Positions 1-8,246 are shown, numbered from the stretch's first letter. The stretch: DNA of 64,000 nt from Teredinibacter haidensis (GCF_014211975.1 NZ_CP060084.1:3669001-3733000), one strand, 5' to 3'. Numbers and translations: made by a program. Notes: generated by a model from the sequence alone, not told the origin.

Positions 1-428
1 TTTTCCCCTTGCAAGAATATTGCTTTAGGCACTAATGGTAGGCTGTGATCAGATATATTGTTTAGTGTAGATGCAAACTTCGATGCATCCATGTACCCTC
101 TTACCAAATCTGGTAAACTTTCTGATTCACCAGAAAAAAAATAATCGATATCAGCTAAGTAGAAATTTTTTGGTAGGGAAAGCAGCCTGCTTGGAGCTAT
201 TAGAAGATCATCCATATCTTTCGCAAAAAGTGCATCACTTTCCGAAGGGAGATTAAACTCTATTTCTCGTGTCTCATCCTTGACGTTTAGTATCAGATCG
301 AATTTCTGTAATTCATCCTTACAATTTTTATAATCCTTTTTCGAGAGAATTCCTGTAACTTGGCGACCATTTATTGATTTTTCTTCAAAAAGTCTATAAA
401 CGTGAATTGCAGCATCTAGCTTATTCAT
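1..428 (-). CDS. Partner gene of the NdpA-like cassette, 3' end outside the window
   Basis: An uninterrupted minus-strand frame begins with ATG at 428 and stays open for 142 codons to the window edge. The protein starts MNKLDAAIHVYRLFEEKS and is rich in acidic and aromatic residues with no membrane segment. Its start codon lies inside the last codons of the upstream NdpA-like gene (8-nt overlap), so the two are translationally coupled and probably work together. I do not recognise the family. The tight coupling to a nucleoid-associated protein homologue on a mobile cassette suggests a two-gene module, possibly for defence or DNA handling; this is inference from context only. Confidence 0.75.
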   Translation of the reverse strand, partial: MNKLDAAIHVYRLFEEKSINGRQVTGILSKKDYKNCKDELQKFDLILNVKDETREIEFNLPSESDALFAKDMDDLLIAPSRLLSLPKNFYLADIDYFFSGESESLPDLVRGYMDASKFASTLNNISDHSLPLVPKAIFLQGE

Positions 429-1461
429 TGCCATTTTCACTTTCGCCCTTAGCCCTTTTAATTTCAGTCACAAGTTCTGTCGGTGGGTTTCGTAAAACAA
501 TTGAATTATCCTCGCTGTTATACACAACTCTCTCGGAGTATAAGTCGTCCACATCGAAACCTAAGCTTATTGTTCCAAAACGCTTACTCAACCGCTGAAG
601 CCTCTTATAGCTCGCTGGGCTTGGAGAAAAGGTCTCACTAACCTCATAATTATTTTCTCTAACAAAATTTATAAAAGATTCCGGCTCTTGGTCGTTTAAC
701 ATGGCGGATAAAGAAGTTAAATTTACGGGCTCGTCGGCATCTTTTTTCTCTTTACAATACTCATACATCCTTGCCCTTAGAGATTGCTTTTTTTGAGCAT
801 CATAGTTCTGACTGTTACAGTAATCGTCTACTGCCTTTACCGCAGTGTCTGTATTATATTTCGCATCAGTGTACTCTAGGCATGACAACGCATCTCTAAA
901 GTATCTTGATGACTCAGAATCTGAGCCAGACCCTCTCTTTATAAAGGAAAGGTAGGGCTGTTGATTCACCTTCCATTTTTCGATATCGATACGTGCAGCT
1001 TCTCGAAGATCGCTTACATCAAAAGATAGCGAGTCATTGAGATCGAGGGTTTCCTCATCTATACCAACACCCTCTTTTAACTTCAAAACTGCAATCAGGA
1101 GCCAATCATTTCCTTGATTCGTATACCTGAAAAAAACTGGATAGCTAGTGGTTGAAAACCTTTGCTGAGACATAAGCTCTGATATAACTGAGATTGTGTT
1201 ATTTGAAAACACTATAAAATCTTCTTCAGATCCTATATAGCTGTCCAAAAATTTGGGGAAACGATGAACATCATAATTGTCACCAAGCATTCCATACCCG
1301 TTACTCAATTTCCCATAAAGTTTTAAAATATCGTTTCCTAGAGTTATAAGTCGGTCATCGATAGATAATAGCTCTATTCTGGGCTTAATTGTAACGCTAT
1401 CAGCCCCAGAGGTGTCTTTATCTTTTATAATACCGTGAATTATTGATTGTTGTATTTCCAT
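421..1461 (-). CDS. NdpA/YejK-family nucleoid-associated protein
   Basis: This 346-residue protein resembles the 37-kDa nucleoid-associated protein NdpA (YejK) along its whole length. Family-like stretches are YGMLGDNYDVHRFPKFL near the N-terminus, EEDFIVFSN, WLLIAVLKLKEG, ARIDIEKW, YLSFIKRGSG and AVDDYC, followed by a charged C-terminal region. Its length is close to the family's usual 330-350. Known NdpA proteins bind the bacterial nucleoid, with poorly defined function. The start has a GGGAG ribosome-binding site, and an AT-rich stretch up to 1,561 probably holds the promoter. The gene overlaps the next minus-strand gene by 8 nt. A housekeeping-type nucleoid protein on an integron cassette is unusual. 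Confidence 0.8.
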   Translation of the reverse strand: MEIQQSIIHGIIKDKDTSGADSVTIKPRIELLSIDDRLITLGNDILKLYGKLSNGYGMLGDNYDVHRFPKFLDSYIGSEEDFIVFSNNTISVISELMSQQRFSTTSYPVFFRYTNQGNDWLLIAVLKLKEGVGIDEETLDLNDSLSFDVSDLREAARIDIEKWKVNQQPYLSFIKRGSGSDSESSRYFRDALSCLEYTDAKYNTDTAVKAVDDYCNSQNYDAQKKQSLRARMYEYCKEKKDADEPVNLTSLSAMLNDQEPESFINFVRENNYEVSETFSPSPASYKRLQRLSKRFGTISLGFDVDDLYSERVVYNSEDNSIVLRNPPTELVTEIKRAKGESENGNE

Positions 1462-1561
1462 GAGCCATCTCCCAAACCAAAATTGACATTAACTAGAAGT
1501 TATTTTTTATAGATTTTATATTTTGCTGCCGTAGTTAACGAATAGTAATCACCTAGACGCA

Positions 1562-1672
1562 TAACGCCTTACTCTGCTGCGTTTTGGTTGAAGTGGGGTT
1601 TTGGGGTAAAGTGGCGCAGCCACCCCAAAACGGAGCGTAGACCAAAACGTCAGCAGGAGTAAATTGTTAGGC
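1562..1672 (-). other. attC site
   Basis: Starts TAACGCCTTACTCTGCTGCG, ends TTGTTAGGC, with a central inverted repeat around CCCAAAAC. Belongs to the secreted-protein cassette to its right. Confidence 0.9.
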
Positions 1673-1678
1673 ATAGGC

Positions 1679-2149
1679 TTAATAACCCTCCGCTTCCAAT
1701 TTAAGTACCATACCACCAATTTTTTTATCATTTTTCAGGGACAGCTCTATAAGTGAGCCGCGTTCATCCGTACCCCATGATAGCGAAACAAACGCCGTTT
1801 CAAATGACACGTCTCTTTCTATTTTCGTTTTTGGCGATAGACACATCAAAAACCTTTTGAAATTAACTCCAGAGAACTCGGTAGATGAGTTCTCCATTAA
1901 GTAGTTGCATAAGCTCTTTGCCAATGGAGATTCATCTCGAATGCATCTCTTAGCCGCGAAAGCCTCTTCCGACTCCCCTATAAAATTTGAACCCCACGAT
2001 GTGTGCAACTCAATAGTCGATGACTTATCAGGACCTATCGCTTTTAGATATGCATCTAGATAACCACATAATTTGTCTGCTCCTGCGAAGGCAAGCTGGA
2101 AACCAGTCAAAAAATATATCACGCAGATTCTAAGGATGATTGAATTCAT
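1679..2149 (-). CDS. Small secreted protein, unknown function
   Basis: I place the start at the ATG at 2,149 rather than further upstream, because the upstream codons lie inside the neighbouring attC. The 156-residue product then begins MNSIILRICVIYFLTGFQLAFAGA, a typical signal peptide with cleavage after AFA. The mature part has six cysteines, compatible with disulphide bonds in the periplasm. No known family is recognised. It occupies one cassette alone. Confidence 0.65.
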   Translation of the reverse strand: MNSIILRICVIYFLTGFQLAFAGADKLCGYLDAYLKAIGPDKSSTIELHTSWGSNFIGESEEAFAAKRCIRDESPLAKSLCNYLMENSSTEFSGVNFKRFLMCLSPKTKIERDVSFETAFVSLSWGTDERGSLIELSLKNDKKIGGMVLKLEAEGY

Positions 2150-2157
2150 ATTTTGCC

Positions 2158-2272
2158 TAACGTCGCGCTCACCCGCACCCAAAGTGGAGCACCTTTTGTG
2201 TTAAAGTGAAGCGAAGCGGAACACACAAAAGGGGCGGAGCTTTGGGTGTCGGCGTGCAGCCCTTTGTTAGCG
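2158..2272 (-). other. attC site
   Basis: TAACGTCGCGCTCACCCGC to CCTTTGTTAGCG, with long complementary arms (CACCCAAAG and CTTTGGGTG). Serves the YafO-type operon cassette. Confidence 0.9.
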
Positions 2273-2659
2273 CTATACTTTTGATCGAAAATTCTCTGCA
2301 ACTTCGGCCATATCCAGCATGAAATTAATATTTCGTGCTCTTTCATGCGCTCTATCTATGACTGCAATCAACAAGTATGCATTAGGATTCATGAAGCCAC
2401 GACAATAAATGAGGTGGAGATTGCTCAGTCTTCTGAACTGAACAATGTTTAAGCTCCATTTTTCATTCCCCTTTAGGTGAACATGATGCATATCTGCCTT
2501 AAGAACCGCATCTGGACGATTGTACGAAGCATCTCGACCAAAGAGTAGCGGAGCATTTCCTGATTTTTTATACTCCCTGAATTCAGATACAAGGTTGGCC
2601 AACTCCGACTCTGGCATGGTGTCTCTTATTAGAGAAGAGGTAAATACCTTTACTTCCAT
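2273..2659 (-). CDS. YafO-family mRNA-interferase toxin
   Basis: The 128-residue protein matches the YafO toxin family: an N-terminal F-x-x-x-L-I segment, the FGRDASYNRP block around residue 40, the HHVHLK histidine-rich strand near residue 58, HLIYCRG, and YLLIAVIDRAHERAR before a C-terminal AEVAENFRSK helix. YafO toxins are ribosome-dependent endoribonucleases that cut mRNA and halt growth. The ATG lies 10 nt inside the end of the upstream 54-residue gene, so the two are coupled in antitoxin-then-toxin order. It is the last gene of a three-gene cassette. The family assignment comes from recalled motifs; toxicity is inferred. Confidence 0.8.
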   Translation of the reverse strand: MEVKVFTSSLIRDTMPESELANLVSEFREYKKSGNAPLLFGRDASYNRPDAVLKADMHHVHLKGNEKWSLNIVQFRRLSNLHLIYCRGFMNPNAYLLIAVIDRAHERARNINFMLDMAEVAENFRSKV

Positions 2660-2814
2660 TCGGTAAACTCCTCAGCATTATTCTTTTCTTTTTTCCTCTT
2701 CTCTAAGGCCTGATCAATTTTTTTAGATGAAATAATTAGCGATGAATCCGATGTTGGCTTTTGAGTATTATTTTTGGACGGATTTTTTACAGTAATTCTG
2801 GTATTTTTCTTCAT
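2650..2814 (-). CDS. Candidate antitoxin of the YafO-type toxin
   Basis: I choose the ATG at 2,814 because a strong GGGAGG ribosome-binding site lies 6 nt upstream. The product has 54 residues, is very lysine-rich (MKKNTRITVKN at the start, KKIDQALEKRKKEKN in the middle) and ends in an acidic EEFTEW segment. It does not look like YafN, the Phd-fold antitoxin that normally pairs with YafO. Its size, position directly before the toxin and 10-nt overlap suggest it is the antitoxin. The basic middle could bind operator DNA and the acidic tail could mask the toxin; both are inference. Confidence 0.65.
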   Translation of the reverse strand: MKKNTRITVKNPSKNNTQKPTSDSSLIISSKKIDQALEKRKKEKNNAEEFTEWK

Positions 2815-2824
2815 TATTACCTCC

Positions 2825-3187
2825 CTAATTTGACACCACATTTTCTTTGAATATTTTTATACCGTTAACAGAGGCATAGCAGCCAATATCGTCCTCTACA
2901 TAATTTTGAAACGGCAACTTTTCTAGAAGCTCTTTTAATGAGAAATTAAAATTGCTCATAAAAGAAATAAGCGCCATCAATCCATTTTCTGTATCGTCCG
3001 GTTTAAAATAGTACTCAGTTGAATTTGTGTCGCTTCCGTACACATTAACCACCAAATAGGCGTCATCTCCTTCACCAAATATTTTCAAATTACAATCTAT
3101 GCTACCCACACCAATGTCCTTTTCATTCACGATGAAATCCATCCACTGATAGAGGCTATTTAGATCTTCATAACTAATAGCTTTCAT
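2825..3187 (-). CDS. Hypothetical protein, first gene of the YafO-type operon
   Basis: This is a 120-residue acidic soluble protein (MKAISYEDLNSLYQWMDFIV at the start) with no signal peptide or recognised family. Its stop is only 10 nt before the candidate antitoxin start, so all three genes of this cassette are probably one transcript. It may be a third component of the toxin system or just a passenger. The composition (many D, E, N, aromatic) is like small immunity or inhibitor proteins, but no function can be assigned. Confidence 0.6.
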   Translation of the reverse strand: MKAISYEDLNSLYQWMDFIVNEKDIGVGSIDCNLKIFGEGDDAYLVVNVYGSDTNSTEYYFKPDDTENGLMALISFMSNFNFSLKELLEKLPFQNYVEDDIGCYASVNGIKIFKENVVSN

Positions 3188-3221
3188 TCATATTCCTCGA
3201 TATTAAATACTGATTTTATGC

Positions 3222-3335
3222 TAACGCCTGTAGCACCTGCACGAATTGTGGAGTGCCGTTTGTGTATAATTGAGCGTAGCGAAAACACAAAAAGGCGCGC
3301 AGCAATTTGTGTCAGGTGACTACACTTGTTAGGGC
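3222..3335 (-). other. attC site
   Basis: TAACGCCTGTAGCACCTGC to CACTTGTTAGGGC with complementary CACGAATTG and CAATTTGTG arms. Serves the zinc-ribbon cassette. Confidence 0.9.
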
Positions 3336-3799
3336 TTACGTGCACTGACAAAGGAATGCTCCAAATCTAATTCGCTACACGCTGAACGCTTACCAGGTAC
3401 TGCGCCACAACTCTTACAATAAAGACTCTCATCTTTCCAAAGTTCAAATGTGTGGCAATTATCAATTTGCAGCCCGCCACTACAACTCGTTTTCCTACCC
3501 GGTACGGCACCACATGCAGTACAGTAAACAGGAAACTCTAAAGGAACAAAATCATGCCCAACAATCGAAAAACACTCTGTTGATTCTTTTGGAGACACTC
3601 CACAATTTTTGCAGTAGACATCCCCAATCTCTACTCGAGGGTCTTCCTCAAAGGAACTCTCAGTTTTATGGCTGGAAAGCTGAGCCCCTACTAAAGTTAT
3701 CAAACTTGCGATACATGTAATTATCGGTTCATAACCATTCTCTGCAAAAAACCATACACCAGAAAGAACAACACCAATCAACGCTAGAATTCTAATCAT
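3329..3799 (-). CDS. Membrane-anchored protein with three zinc-ribbon knuckles
   Basis: The 156-residue product starts with two hydrophobic segments (about residues 4-18 and 24-42), predicting a membrane hairpin. The soluble part repeats a metal-binding knuckle three times: YCKNCGVSP, YCTACGAVPGRKTSC and YCKSCGAVPGKRSAC, each followed by an H-x-F or similar element (GHDF, CHTF, LEHSF). The repeats look like tandem duplication of a small zinc ribbon. No known family name comes to mind. A membrane sensor or adaptor role is plausible but unproven. Confidence 0.65.
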   Translation of the reverse strand: MIRILALIGVVLSGVWFFAENGYEPIITCIASLITLVGAQLSSHKTESSFEEDPRVEIGDVYCKNCGVSPKESTECFSIVGHDFVPLEFPVYCTACGAVPGRKTSCSGGLQIDNCHTFELWKDESLYCKSCGAVPGKRSACSELDLEHSFVSARKP

Positions 3800-3821
3800 T
3801 ACTCGTTCTCTAAGGTTGCCC

Positions 3822-3936
3822 TAACGCCAAGCTCACCTGCAAATATTGCGGAGAGCGTTTTAGTGTAAAATGGAGCACCGCGACATACACAAAAACGAGC
3901 GTAGCAATATTTGTCAGGTGCAGCTTTTTGTTAGAT
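3822..3936 (-). other. attC site
   Basis: TAACGCCAAGCTCACCTGC to TTTTTGTTAGA; related in sequence to the family C attC (GCGGAGAGCGTTTT). The stop codon of the DUF5677-like gene lies inside it. Confidence 0.9.
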
Positions 3937-4926
3937 TTTTTTGTTCGAACACTCAATCATTTTATCTCCAACGGCATCGACATATTTTTGAATCAACATC
4001 ATAAATATGGTTGAATCAGTGTAATCTAGACCATCGTCTTCTTCTATATAAGTTGTCAGAAAAGCGACCGTAATCTGTGCAAGTGCTATAGCAGTCATAT
4101 GAGCAGGCTCGACCATACCAGAGTTTGATTGGCCAGCTAAAAGCATATCTTGCTCGGACTCAGACATTGCTAATAGCGATAACATTTCATAGTAGTCGGC
4201 ATGAACGTTTCTACTTGCGAGCTTGTAATCGAATGACCATTTACCTAAGCCGATATCTTCTCTCAATTTATCGAGCTTAGAAAATCCAGCGTATTTTCTT
4301 GCCCAATGAAAGTGGGCTTCCCCTTCTGTAACTTGCTCTTTTATCCATTGAGCCGATATAAGATCTTCATCTAAGTACGGCTCACGCTTCATTTCATCGG
4401 CAGTTTTTTGGTATTCTTCCATGCCTTCAACGGATTTCACCTGGCCATGCCTAATATAGTCTTCGGCGGCTTCACGCCCATACTTTCTTAGAATTAGACA
4501 ATTTACAGATATTTCGAATAGTGTTCGCCATCTAGCTAAAGCACCGTCAGGATAACCGCCCTTTAACAATAAAATAATCTCTCCCGACACCCGACAAGCA
4601 TTAGCGTGTTGGCGCATTAAAACGCCAAGTAAAGGGTCTTGCTCATATTTTTTGTCTTTCAGGAAGGTACTTTGGAATTCCATTCCGGCCTCAAGAGAAA
4701 TCTCTCTCAGCATTTCTAATTTTTGGAATCCAAGCTCCCACCTCTTACAGTTTCTTTTCTCGAACTCAAGGGTACGGGATTTTAGCTCCTCGATATTATC
4801 TGATTCATTTTCTTCCATCACTCCATACAAAGTATCAGCTGAAATATTAAGCACTTTTTCATAATCAATTTCGCCAGACTCTTTTTCCACTTTTTCTTTA
4901 ACGCTTTCGATTATTTCTTTGAACAT
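3931..4926 (-). CDS. DUF5677-like protein
   Basis: This 331-residue, mostly helical soluble protein starts with a charged, coiled-coil-prone region (about residues 1-60). The segment GGYPDGALARWRTLFEISVN near residues 124-143, followed by RKYGREAAEDYIRH and a later histidine-containing SRNVHADYYEM, matches the pattern of DUF5677 proteins. Their biochemical role is unknown; many occur in mobile and defence-rich regions. It is alone in its cassette. The family call rests on recalled motif pattern. Confidence 0.65.
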   Translation of the reverse strand: MFKEIIESVKEKVEKESGEIDYEKVLNISADTLYGVMEENESDNIEELKSRTLEFEKRNCKRWELGFQKLEMLREISLEAGMEFQSTFLKDKKYEQDPLLGVLMRQHANACRVSGEIILLLKGGYPDGALARWRTLFEISVNCLILRKYGREAAEDYIRHGQVKSVEGMEEYQKTADEMKREPYLDEDLISAQWIKEQVTEGEAHFHWARKYAGFSKLDKLREDIGLGKWSFDYKLASRNVHADYYEMLSLLAMSESEQDMLLAGQSNSGMVEPAHMTAIALAQITVAFLTTYIEEDDGLDYTDSTIFMMLIQKYVDAVGDKMIECSNKKI

Positions 4927-4949
4927 GAATTACTCGATTCTAGAAATTC

Positions 4950-5359
4950 TAACGTTTTGCTAAACGGCGCAGCTTGCTGCGTCCAGTGGAGGCCGTCTTT
5001 TGGCCGGAACGATGTTTAAGTAATTTGTTATAAGCGGAACCGCACCGAACTTCCTAGTGATTACCACAACACCTTACTCAAAGACGCTACTTCAATATTT
5101 TGACTTGGCCGACGCAAAGATGGTTGGAACGAAGCCAAACAACGAGCTACAAACTGGTTGACTAAGCCAAATTATATTGTTGCTCTTTAACAATTTAGTT
5201 TGGCTGGTATAACTTGCACCGAGAACGAACACTCTTAACCTCAAGCTATGGCGGCCGACAGGCGGCCTTTTAACTTAAAGGTGATTCAACAAAACTCTCA
5301 GAAAAACTCAGAGTTCAATTGAAACACGTAAAAACTTTACAACCAACTACGAGCGCTTA
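4950..5359 (-). repeat. Non-coding cassette, family A copy 1
   Basis: attC 4,950-5,035 plus a gene-free body. Hairpin at 5,165-5,205 with boxA-like TGCTCTTTAACAAT at 5,181-5,194. Confidence 0.9.
5165..5205 (+). promoter_or_regulatory. boxA-like element in a conserved hairpin (family A representative)
   Basis: AGCCAAATTA pairs with TAGTTTGGCT, and inner ATTGTT pairs with AACAAT, leaving the loop GCTCTTT. The loop and 3' arm spell TGCTCTTTAACAATTTA, which matches the boxA element that I recall from Escherichia coli rRNA leaders, where NusB-NusE binds the RNA to prevent early termination. The element recurs at the same place in all 16 family A cassettes on the plus strand, opposite to cassette transcription: seven copies read TGCTCTTT, six TGTTCTTT and three TGCTTTTT before AACAAT. 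The sequence match is direct; function is inference. Confidence 0.55.
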
Positions 5360-5468
5360 TAACGTTGCGTTCACCTGCGAATTGTAAATAGCGCGTTGCG
5401 ATAAACTTCGCGCAGCGATATTGCAAAAGCGCTACTTACAATGCGTCAGGTGGAACGCCTTGTTAAGC
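5360..5468 (-). other. attC site
   Basis: TAACGTTGCGTTCACCTGCG to CGCCTTGTTAAGC with complementary ATTGTAA and TTACAAT arms. Contains the stop codon of the membrane-protein gene to its right. Confidence 0.9.
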
Positions 5469-5880
5469 ATGACACGACACACATAACCAAGACAGCTATT
5501 AATGCTTGGTACAGCCCGCATAAAAGCCCATAAAACGTAATTCCATACTCTGAATATGCGATCAGTAATACAAAACTCAGAAAGTAGCCAAAAATAACAA
5601 ATTGCCATTCGAAGGAATGAATTGAAAAGCGTTTTGCTAATAAAGTAACAGCTAAAAAAAACAACGTAAAACTAACCAAGAGTAAAGGAAGTTCGCTTAT
5701 CCAAAGTCCCGCGTAAGCCACACCGTGACACACGTCTGAATTCAGAATACCTTTACAGTACTGAACTTTTTCGACAAACGAGATAAAGATGTAAAGGTAA
5801 TCAAATAGGTATTCATACACTAAGCTTAACCAGCCGAAACTAAGAATACCTATGGCGAATGATAAAGAGTATTTTTTCAT
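5446..5880 (-). CDS. Multi-pass membrane protein, unknown function
   Basis: The 144-residue product has four predicted membrane segments (about residues 7-35, 58-80, 92-112 and 115-138) and a short basic C-terminus (CLTRRST). Two cysteines lie in the first loop (QYCKGILNSDVC) on what would be the periplasmic side. No family is recognised. It is the only gene in its cassette. Confidence 0.6.
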   Translation of the reverse strand: MKKYSLSFAIGILSFGWLSLVYEYLFDYLYIFISFVEKVQYCKGILNSDVCHGVAYAGLWISELPLLLVSFTLFFLAVTLLAKRFSIHSFEWQFVIFGYFLSFVLLIAYSEYGITFYGLLCGLYQALIAVLVMCVVSCLTRRST

Positions 5881-5889
5881 ATTTTTGCT

Positions 5890-6298
5890 TAACTTTTTGC
5901 TAAACGGCGCAGCCTGCTGCGTCCAGTGGAGGCCGTCTTTTGGCCGGAACGATGTTTAAGTAATTTGTTATAAGCAGAACCGTACCGAACTTTCTAGTGA
6001 TTACCACAATACCTTACTCAAAGACCCTTCTTCAATATTTTGACTTAGCCCACGCAAAGATGGTCGAAACGAAGTCAAATAACCACCAACAAATCATTAA
6101 CTAAGCCAAACCATATTGTTGTTCTTTAACAATTTAGATTGGCTGGCATTACCCGCACCGGGAACGAACACTCTTAACCTAAAACTATGGCGGCCGACAG
6201 GCGGCCTTTTAGCTTAAAATTTATTCCACAAAACTCTCAGAAAAACTCAGAGTTCAATTGAAACACGTAAAAACTTTACAACCAACTACGAGCGCTTA
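5890..6298 (-). repeat. Non-coding cassette, family A copy 2
   Basis: attC 5,890-5,975, with the left core changed to TAACTTTTT. The body has a TGTTCTTT boxA variant; its hairpin carries two mismatches. Confidence 0.88.
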
Positions 6299-6710
6299 TA
6301 ACGTTTTGCTAAACGGCGCAGCTTGCTGCGTCCAGTGGAGGCCGTCTTTTTGGCCGGAACGATGTTTAAGTAATTTGTTATAAGCGGAGGAACCGTACCG
6401 AACTTTCTAGTGAGGACCACAATACCTTACTCAAAGACCCTTCTTCAATATTTTGACTTAGCCGACGCAAAGATGGTTGAAACGAAGTCAAACAACCACC
6501 AACAAATTGTTTACTAAGCCAAGCTATATTGTTGCTCTTTAACAATTTAGTTTGGCTGGCATTACCCGCACCGGGAACGAACGCTCTTAACCTCAAATTA
6601 TGGCGGCCGACAGGCGGCCTTTTAGCCTAAAAGTGGTTCCACAAAACGCCCAGATATCTCGTTACTCAATTGAAACACGTAAAAACATTACAACCAACCA
6701 CGAGCGCTTA
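6299..6710 (-). repeat. Non-coding cassette, family A copy 3
   Basis: attC 6,299-6,385, with one extra T in CGTCTTTTTGG. Body with canonical boxA-like TGCTCTTTAACAAT. A 72-codon minus-strand frame here is not conserved in most sister copies. Confidence 0.9.
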
Positions 6711-6800
6711 TAACGCCTTGCTAAGCGGATAAAAATTGTTGGCTATAATCGCGAAGCGATGGCCAACTGTTTTTATTCCGTTTAAGCAACTTGTTATGTA
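6711..6800 (-). other. attC site
   Basis: TAACGCCTTGCTAAGCGG to AACTTGTTATG with TTGTTGGC and GCCAAC complementary arms. Serves the LprI-like cassette. Confidence 0.88.
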
Positions 6801-6811
6801 CGATCAATTTA

Positions 6812-7219
6812 TTACAACTCGGGTTCTGGTAAAACAGCAGGCGTACTATCCATATAAGTTAGAAAGTTAGCCCAAATTTCGTGCGTCCGTTGTTTCGTAA
6901 CTTTCGTTTTACAACTCAAAGACATAACTCCTCTTATTGTCCCATCACGCCACTGCGTATAAATAGAATCGCAATGTGCATTTGCATATAACAACCATGC
7001 TTTTTGGGCTACATTAATTGAGTTAATTAACTCAAGGTCATAATTATTATGTTCTTTGCTCTTAGCCAGATATGCATTCATTTCATGTTGAGCTTTTTCT
7101 AATTCAACTCCTGCACAGTAATTTATCTGTGAAGTGGTCATTGCTTCATTACAGTCAAATTCATTACTCAAGGTGTTAACAGAGTAGATACTGAATAGTA
7201 ATATAAAAAGTTTATTCAT
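6812..7219 (-). CDS. LprI-like (DUF1311) secreted protein
   Basis: The start at 7,219 gives 135 residues beginning MNKLFILLFSIYSVNTLSNE, a signal peptide. Upstream codons belong to the neighbouring family B attC. The mature part shows the DUF1311/LprI pattern: FDCNEAMTTSQINYCAGVELEKAQHEMN with paired cysteines, then AQKAWLLYANAHCDS and a final MSLSCKTKVTKQRTHEIW. Members with this domain include periplasmic lysozyme inhibitors. Whether this copy inhibits lysozyme cannot be seen. Confidence 0.8.
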   Translation of the reverse strand: MNKLFILLFSIYSVNTLSNEFDCNEAMTTSQINYCAGVELEKAQHEMNAYLAKSKEHNNYDLELINSINVAQKAWLLYANAHCDSIYTQWRDGTIRGVMSLSCKTKVTKQRTHEIWANFLTYMDSTPAVLPEPEL

Positions 7220-7237
7220 TGGAATTCCATTAGTACA

Positions 7238-7652
7238 TAACGTTGTTATAAACTGCACTTTTTATGTAATGGAATGTTGTGCAATTATGCCGCAGGCATG
7301 CACAACATGGAATGCAGTAAAAAGTGTCAGGTTTGATGACTTTGTTATAGCAAAGCAGCGTTCATACCTACAAACTTTCCCCATTTCTCTAACAAAGCCA
7401 TCGCCGACAATAACCACCAAGGCCGCCCCGCCCTATTACCCTTTAAACACTGCCACCAACGACAAAATCCGAGCAACAGCACAACATCCAAACTGGCAAA
7501 GACTCGTAGTTAAATACCACCAACGATAAAGAAACTACGTTAGCGATGTAGAATCTCGCAATTTACGATCCAACTGCTTAACCAAGCCCCTACGAAGTAA
7601 GGTAAGGGATACTTGAGACTCACATAAAAATGTAAAATGCTAAAGACCGCTA
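7238..7652 (-). repeat. Non-coding cassette, family B copy 1
   Basis: attC 7,238-7,351 (GTTGTGCAATTATGCCGCAG core). The body includes an inverted repeat CGTAGTT...AACTACG at 7,505-7,539. Appears identical to copy 5 (14,645-15,059). Confidence 0.9.
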
Positions 7653-7765
7653 TAACGCCTTGCTCATTTGCGCGGCAGTTGTAGTGAATTTTTGTGCAAA
7701 AACGAGTGTAGCGAATGCACAAAAAGGAACGTAGACCGCTGCGTCAAATGTAGCAAATTGTTAGC
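7653..7765 (-). other. attC site
   Basis: TAACGCCTTGCTCATTTGCG to AAATTGTTAGC with TTTTTGTGCA and TGCACAAAAA arms. Serves the GNAT cassette. Confidence 0.9.
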
Positions 7766-8246
7766 TTGATACCACATACTTCATAAATAAGACATCAAAG
7801 GGGAGGTGTGTAAATTGCTTTTCACCATTTTCAACAAACCCTAAATCTTTATACCAATTCTTAAGATTTACATGATGAGCAATAATTCCGATACTTATTT
7901 CACAAACCCCTTTTGATGCACCATAATCGAACACAGCATTGACCAGTGAAGTCCCAAAGCCCTTTCTTCGATACTTTGGTAAAACGGACAATCTATTTAG
8001 ATATCCTACGCCTTTACTAGGCTGTTCAAAAGCAACGCAACCAACGTACGCTCCCTCATATTTACGCAAAAAATACTTCTCCCCCCTTTTAAAATCAGAT
8101 ACTACCCAATCTCGATTATAAAAAGAGGGGTGCTTTGGATTATTGCCGATAGTGATTCCAAATTTGTCAGCGACATCCTTATTTGAACCTGAAACAATAT
8201 CTGCAACCAATTGAGCATCTTCATATCTAGCATTAAAAATAGTCAT
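7761..8246 (-). CDS. GNAT-family N-acetyltransferase
   Basis: The 161-residue protein has the GNAT fold signatures: a central strand GCVAFEQ, motif A LNRLSVLPKYRRKGFGTSLV (residues about 82-101) with the acetyl-CoA pyrophosphate loop R-R-K-G-F-G, then NAVFDYGASKGVCEISIGI and the NLKNWYKDLGFVENG motif B region with the usual Y-x-x-x-G-F. Substrate is not predictable; related cassette GNATs include antibiotic-modifying enzymes, but nothing specific to those is visible. Alone in its cassette. Confidence 0.88.
   Translation of the reverse strand: MTIFNARYEDAQLVADIVSGSNKDVADKFGITIGNNPKHPSFYNRDWVVSDFKRGEKYFLRKYEGAYVGCVAFEQPSKGVGYLNRLSVLPKYRRKGFGTSLVNAVFDYGASKGVCEISIGIIAHHVNLKNWYKDLGFVENGEKQFTHLPFDVLFMKYVVSS

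Noticed and set aside
5250..5275. GGCCG-acagg-CGGCC followed by TTTT in family A as a rho-independent terminator
   Set aside because: The stem is only 5 bp and is broken to CTGCC in copies 8, 12 and 14, so it is not maintained.
7220..7258. Repeated N-terminal extension MQFITTL on four cassette genes
   Set aside because: The extension is the end of the neighbouring family B attC. Internal starts with signal peptides or proper ribosome-binding sites fit better, and frame matching in four of six cases can be chance.
7269..7529. 86-codon plus-strand frame in family B cassettes (also at 14,676)
   Set aside because: It begins inside the attC palindrome and is interrupted in most other B copies, so it is a chance frame in two identical cassettes.
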